Shown in pieces: positions 61,309 through 64,000 of a DNA stretch of 64,000 bases. The stretch comes from Pseudomonas argentinensis. Its GTDB lineage: Bacteria; Pseudomonadota; Gammaproteobacteria; Pseudomonadales; Pseudomonadaceae. A model generated the notes under the pieces. It did no database searches, had not been told where the DNA came from, and saw nothing but the letters and a program-made list of their open reading frames with translations. Positions within the stretch are counted from its first letter, which is position 1, and every line of letters begins with the position of its first letter. The DNA lies in the NCBI RefSeq assembly GCF_001839655.2, contig NZ_CP056087.1, positions 3,410,001-3,474,000 of the forward strand, in the 5' to 3' direction. The position numbers and the translations under genes were made by a program.

Positions 61309-62094
61309 TTACGCGCCCAGGTTCGCCGGCAGCGGCGCCTTCAGCCACTGTTCGGACAGGCCATTGAGGGTGCCATCGGCCTTGGCCTGCTCGATCAGCG
61401 CGTCGACCCTGGCTTTCAGCGCCGCTTCGCCCTTGCGCAGGCCGATGTAGCAAGGCGAATCCTTGAGCATGAATTTGGCGACGGGCGCGCGGGCAGCGTT
61501 CTGGCGCTCGATGGCGGCGACCACCAGGTTGCCGGTGGCCACATACTCCACCTGCCCGGACAGGTAGGCCGACAGCGTGGTGTTGTTGTCTTCGTAACGC
61601 CTGACCTGGGCACCTTCGGGCGCCACCTCGGTGAGCACCATGTCCTCCACGGCGCCGCGGGTCACGCCAATCGACTTGCCGACCAACTCGTCGGCCTTCT
61701 CCAGGGTGCTGTCCTTGGCGCCGAACACGCCAAGGAAGAACGGCGCATAGGCCGCACTGAAGTCGATCACCTGCTCACGCTCGGCATTCTTGCCCAGGCT
61801 GGAGATCACCAGGTCGACCTTGTCGGTCTGCAGGTACGGCACCCGGTTGGCACTGGTGACCGGCACCAATTGCAACTTAAGTTTCATCTCCTTGGCCAGG
61901 TACCTGGCCATGTCGATGTCATAGCCCTGGGGCTGCAAGTCGGTGCCCACGGAGCCGAAAGGCGGGAAATCCTGCGGCACGGCGACCCGGATCACCCCGC
62001 GCTTTTCGATCTCCTGCCACTGGTCGGCCAGCGCGGTGGCCGCCTGGGTCAACAGCAGGCCAGCGGTCAGCAGTGCAATCAATCCCTTCTTCAT
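61309..62094 (-). CDS. ABC transporter periplasmic substrate-binding protein
   Basis: SBP family 3 protein of 261 residues. The start at MKKGLIALLTAGLLLTQAATALA (62094) gives a good signal peptide; a start at 62121 (MTDDDGVKP) is possible but would put a charged tail before it. Mature domain: GVIRVAVPQDFPPFG, PQGYDIDMARYLA and DLVISSLGKNAEREQVIDFS. First gene of the six-gene transcript, corresponding in position to hpxF. Ligand is inferred to be a purine-derived ureide. Confidence 0.87.
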   Translation of the reverse strand: MKKGLIALLTAGLLLTQAATALADQWQEIEKRGVIRVAVPQDFPPFGSVGTDLQPQGYDIDMARYLAKEMKLKLQLVPVTSANRVPYLQTDKVDLVISSLGKNAEREQVIDFSAAYAPFFLGVFGAKDSTLEKADELVGKSIGVTRGAVEDMVLTEVAPEGAQVRRYEDNNTTLSAYLSGQVEYVATGNLVVAAIERQNAARAPVAKFMLKDSPCYIGLRKGEAALKARVDALIEQAKADGTLNGLSEQWLKAPLPANLGA

Positions 62095-62119
62095 CGGCTT
62101 CACCCCATCATCGTCAGTC

Positions 62120-62145
62120 ATGAAACGAAAGATTCTTATATTTCG
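62120..62145. promoter_or_regulatory. candidate operator of the RpiR-type regulator, transporter side
   Basis: ATGAAACGAAAG (62120-62131) recurs exactly, inverted, at 63209-63220. It continues into CGAAA-N10-TTTCG (62126-62145), an inverted repeat. It lies 26-51 bases upstream of the 62094 start. The remaining gap to the terminator at 62306 is AT-richer than its surroundings and gene-free. Confidence 0.55.
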
Positions 62146-62299
62146 AATTTGCAACCAACGTGCCAGAGCACTTTCCGACCACGCTTCTCCGGAAAACCTC
62201 GTGAATCCAGCCTTGCAAGCCAACAAAAACGGAGCTTACGAATAAGCGCTACAGCGTTCAAAGCGCCATAAAGAGGCAAAACACGCAATTCAAGCGCCA

Positions 62300-62326
62300 C
62301 AAAAAAGGGCGCCATCTGGCGCCCTT
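62300..62326 (-). terminator. terminator after the RpiR-type regulator gene
   Basis: Stem AGGGCGCC/GGCGCCCT (62306-62313, 62318-62325) with a 4-base loop. On the minus strand it is followed by a run of U (complement of AAAAAA at 62301-62306). It separates the regulator transcript from the transporter operon downstream. Confidence 0.9.
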
Positions 62327-62352
62327 CGGTGTTCGCGCACCACGAAGGCGCA

Positions 62353-63192
62353 CTAACGTTGCTCCAATTCGTCCAGTTGCCCATACAGCCCGGCAATCTG
62401 GTGGATGCGCTGACGCCCCTGGGTCAGTTGCTCGTGCAACAGCGCGTTGACCAACAGGTTGATCAGGCTGTTGGCGCTGGCATAGCTGTCGAATGCCGAC
62501 ACGCTGTCCAGCGGCGTACACAGATGCCAATGCGCCAGTTCGATGACGCCCTGGGCCTGGGGCTCGCAGATCACCAGGGTGGGCACCTGCTGGGCCTGCA
62601 GGGCTTGCAGCAGCGGGCGAATGATCCGCGGGCGACGCCGGAAGCCCAGCACCACCACCAGGTCGTCGGCGCTCAGATCCACCAGCTCTTCAGCCAGCGT
62701 TTGCCCCGGCTGCGGCAACACCTGCGCCCCGCTGCGCACCTGCAGCAGTTGCTGGCGCAAGTGCAGGGCCACGGGAAAGGCATTGCGCATACCGACCACG
62801 AAGACCCGCCGGCTACTGCCGAGCGCCCGGATCACCTCACCGAATTGCTCGGCATCGATGGCATTGACCCACTGGGTAAGGTTGGCCATCTCCTGCTTGT
62901 AATGGCGGGCCAACAGGGTGTTGCCCTGCACCACGTCGCGGTTGTCGGCCACCGGCAGACCGCTCTGGCGCAGGTTGCGCTGTTCCTCGCGCATGTCCTT
63001 GTATTTCTCGTAGCCCAGGCGCTTGAACAACCGGCTGACGGTAGCCTTGGAGACCCCGGCAAGCCGCGCCAGCTCGGCGCTGTTGTAGCTGACCAGGTCA
63101 TCGTAGTGGTCGAGCACGAAGTCAGCGATGCGCTGCTCCTGTGGCGCGAGCTGTGCATAGTGACTGCGCAGACGTTCATCGAGTCGAGTCAT
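62353..63192 (-). CDS. RpiR-family transcriptional regulator (HpxU-like)
   Basis: 279 residues: an N-terminal RpiR helix-turn-helix (SAELARLAGVSKATVSRLFKRLGYEKYKDMRE) and a C-terminal SIS domain (RRVFVVGMRNAFPVALHLRQQL; DLSADDLVVVLGFRRRP). It lies between the six-gene transporter/enzyme operon and the divergent hpxX-hpxY genes and is likely to control both. Klebsiella has an RpiR-type regulator, HpxU, in the equivalent system. The second RpiR protein of the window, HexR, is only distantly similar. Confidence 0.87.
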   Translation of the reverse strand: MTRLDERLRSHYAQLAPQEQRIADFVLDHYDDLVSYNSAELARLAGVSKATVSRLFKRLGYEKYKDMREEQRNLRQSGLPVADNRDVVQGNTLLARHYKQEMANLTQWVNAIDAEQFGEVIRALGSSRRVFVVGMRNAFPVALHLRQQLLQVRSGAQVLPQPGQTLAEELVDLSADDLVVVLGFRRRPRIIRPLLQALQAQQVPTLVICEPQAQGVIELAHWHLCTPLDSVSAFDSYASANSLINLLVNALLHEQLTQGRQRIHQIAGLYGQLDELEQR

Positions 63193-63208
63193 GGAAGGCG
63201 CCTTGTAA

Positions 63209-63220
63209 CTTTCGTTTCAT
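63209..63220. promoter_or_regulatory. candidate operator of the RpiR-type regulator, hpxX side
   Basis: CTTTCGTTTCAT, the exact complement of the 12-base word at 62120-62131. 17 bases upstream of the regulator start and about 105 bases before hpxX, so it could serve autoregulation and the divergent operon. Confidence 0.55.
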
Positions 63221-63324
63221 TCGGTCGATGATATAGGAAGTACTCATCTGCCTGAAATCGCCACGCCTCAATTCATCGAAAGCGCACCGAGGTGCCGAGC
63301 CGCCACCTTCGCAAGGAGAACACC

Positions 63325-63513
63325 ATGACCCCGATCACCCCCGACTGGGCTGCCTATGTCGCCCAGATGGAACAGGTTCTGGCCCTGGAGCTGGACGACG
63401 CACGACGCCAGGAACTGCTCACCCAGTTCAGCCGCATCGCCGCGATGGCGGCGCCGCTGATGGCGTTCCCGCTCGATGATCGACTGGAAGTCGCCGGGGT
63501 GTACCAGGCATGA
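63325..63513 (+). CDS. hpxX: oxalurate catabolism protein HpxX (AtzG/DUF4089 family)
   Basis: 62-residue helical protein from MTPITPDWAAYVAQMEQVLA, with AAPLMAFPLDDRLEVAGVYQA, matching the small DUF4089/AtzG partner of AtzE-type amidases (a GatC-like subunit). AAGGAGA lies 9 bases before the ATG. Its stop overlaps the next start as ATGA, which fits a stoichiometric two-subunit complex. Confidence 0.87.
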   Translation: MTPITPDWAAYVAQMEQVLALELDDARRQELLTQFSRIAAMAAPLMAFPLDDRLEVAGVYQA

Positions 63514-64000
63514 ATCCGGCCCTGCTTTCCATCAGCGAACTCAGAAAGGCCCTGGCGGCGGGCGAGCTCAGCGCCGGGGAAATCGCCGAGCACAGCCTGG
63601 CGGCGATCGAGCGCCATGATCCGGCGATCAACGCCTGGACGCAGATCACCGGGCAGCGCATGCGCGACGAGGCTGAGCGGCTGGATCGCCAACGACGGGA
63701 AGGCTCGCCCCTGCCGCCGCTGGCAGCGGTGCCTTATGCGGTGAAGAACCTGTTCGACGTCGCCGGCTACTCGACCCTGGCCGGCGCGCGGCTGTTCCAG
63801 GATCGACCGGCCGCGCCGGTCGACGCCTGGGCCGTGCGCCAGCTGTCGGCCAGTGGCGCCCTGCTCTCGGGGATGCTGAACATGGATGCCTACGCCTACG
63901 GCTTCACCACGGAGAACACCCACTTCGGCGCGACCCGCAACCCCCATGACCTCTCGCGCATCGCCGGTGGCTCCTCCGGCGGCTCGGCAGCGGCGGTGGC
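63510..64000 (+). CDS. AtzE-family amidase (HpxY-like), 3' end outside window
   Basis: Amidase-signature hydrolase; the first 163 residues are present. The catalytic Lys lies in PYAVKNLFDVAG (about residue 77) and the Gly/Ser-rich GGSSGGSAAAV holding the cis-Ser and nucleophile Ser region starts at about residue 153. The expected full length is about 450-460 residues. AtzE works with AtzG on carboxybiuret; in the hpx context oxalurate or a related ureido acid is a plausible substrate (inference). The rest of the gene, and hpxW/hpxZ if present, are beyond the window. Confidence 0.85.
   Translation, partial: MNPALLSISELRKALAAGELSAGEIAEHSLAAIERHDPAINAWTQITGQRMRDEAERLDRQRREGSPLPPLAAVPYAVKNLFDVAGYSTLAGARLFQDRPAAPVDAWAVRQLSASGALLSGMLNMDAYAYGFTTENTHFGATRNPHDLSRIAGGSSGGSAAAV

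Overview
The window is chromosomal DNA of a high-GC gammaproteobacterium, almost certainly a Pseudomonas sensu lato. The evidence is the gene content and order: an eda-pgl-zwf-hexR block, a gts glucose transporter with gtrS-gltR-glk-edd and divergent gap, a tyrA-aroA fusion in a serC-pheA-hisC-tyrA/aroA-cmk-rpsA run downstream of gyrA, and beta-ketoadipate genes in Pseudomonas arrangement. Genes are dense, many overlap by 1 to 20 bases, and no tRNA or rRNA gene is visible.

Layout from left to right. 1-3987: end of an MFS transporter, aroC, an exported alpha/beta hydrolase and a tail-anchored hypothetical. 3988-4949: a gene-free, largely palindromic repeat element. 4950-6872: an HBM-type chemoreceptor. 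7141-13122: the four-gene ligase-associated DNA repair operon (exonuclease, ligase, helicase, phosphoesterase), with every junction a 4-base overlap. 13239-14459: a tiny DUF3309 protein and an AroE-like dehydrogenase. 14544-31907: the Entner-Doudoroff glucose region: eda, pgl, zwf, hexR, a LamB-type porin, gtsABCD, an AGE-family sugar isomerase, gtrS/gltR, glk, edd and gap. HexR-like operators lie at zwf and edd/gap. 32072-34594: folE and an MsbA-like exporter. 34739-41898: pcaIJF and pcaTBDC for protocatechuate breakdown to succinyl-CoA and acetyl-CoA. 42129-53153: rpsA, cmk, tyrA-aroA, hisC, pheA, serC and gyrA (aromatic amino acid, serine and core functions). 53378-56723: an MtnA-like protein, an MTA/SAH deaminase and ubiG.

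56739-64000 (window edge): a purine/ureide nitrogen-salvage cluster resembling the Klebsiella hpx system. It has allantoate amidohydrolase, ureidoglycine-glyoxylate aminotransferase, a polar-amino-acid-type ABC importer, an RpiR-type regulator and, divergently, HpxX and an AtzE-family amidase that runs off the window.

Most notable observations: (i) the mtnA-position gene keeps full length and family fold but has lost nearly all known catalytic and phosphate-binding residues; (ii) the hpx-like cluster has an identical 12-base word upstream of both the transporter operon and the regulator; (iii) a spaced bipartite motif of about 40 bases is shared by the gtsA and AGE-isomerase upstream regions; (iv) an 880-bp inverted-repeat element lies at 4015-4891, with further repeat families; (v) rpsA and ihfB are unlinked, with a pca operon in ihfB's usual place.
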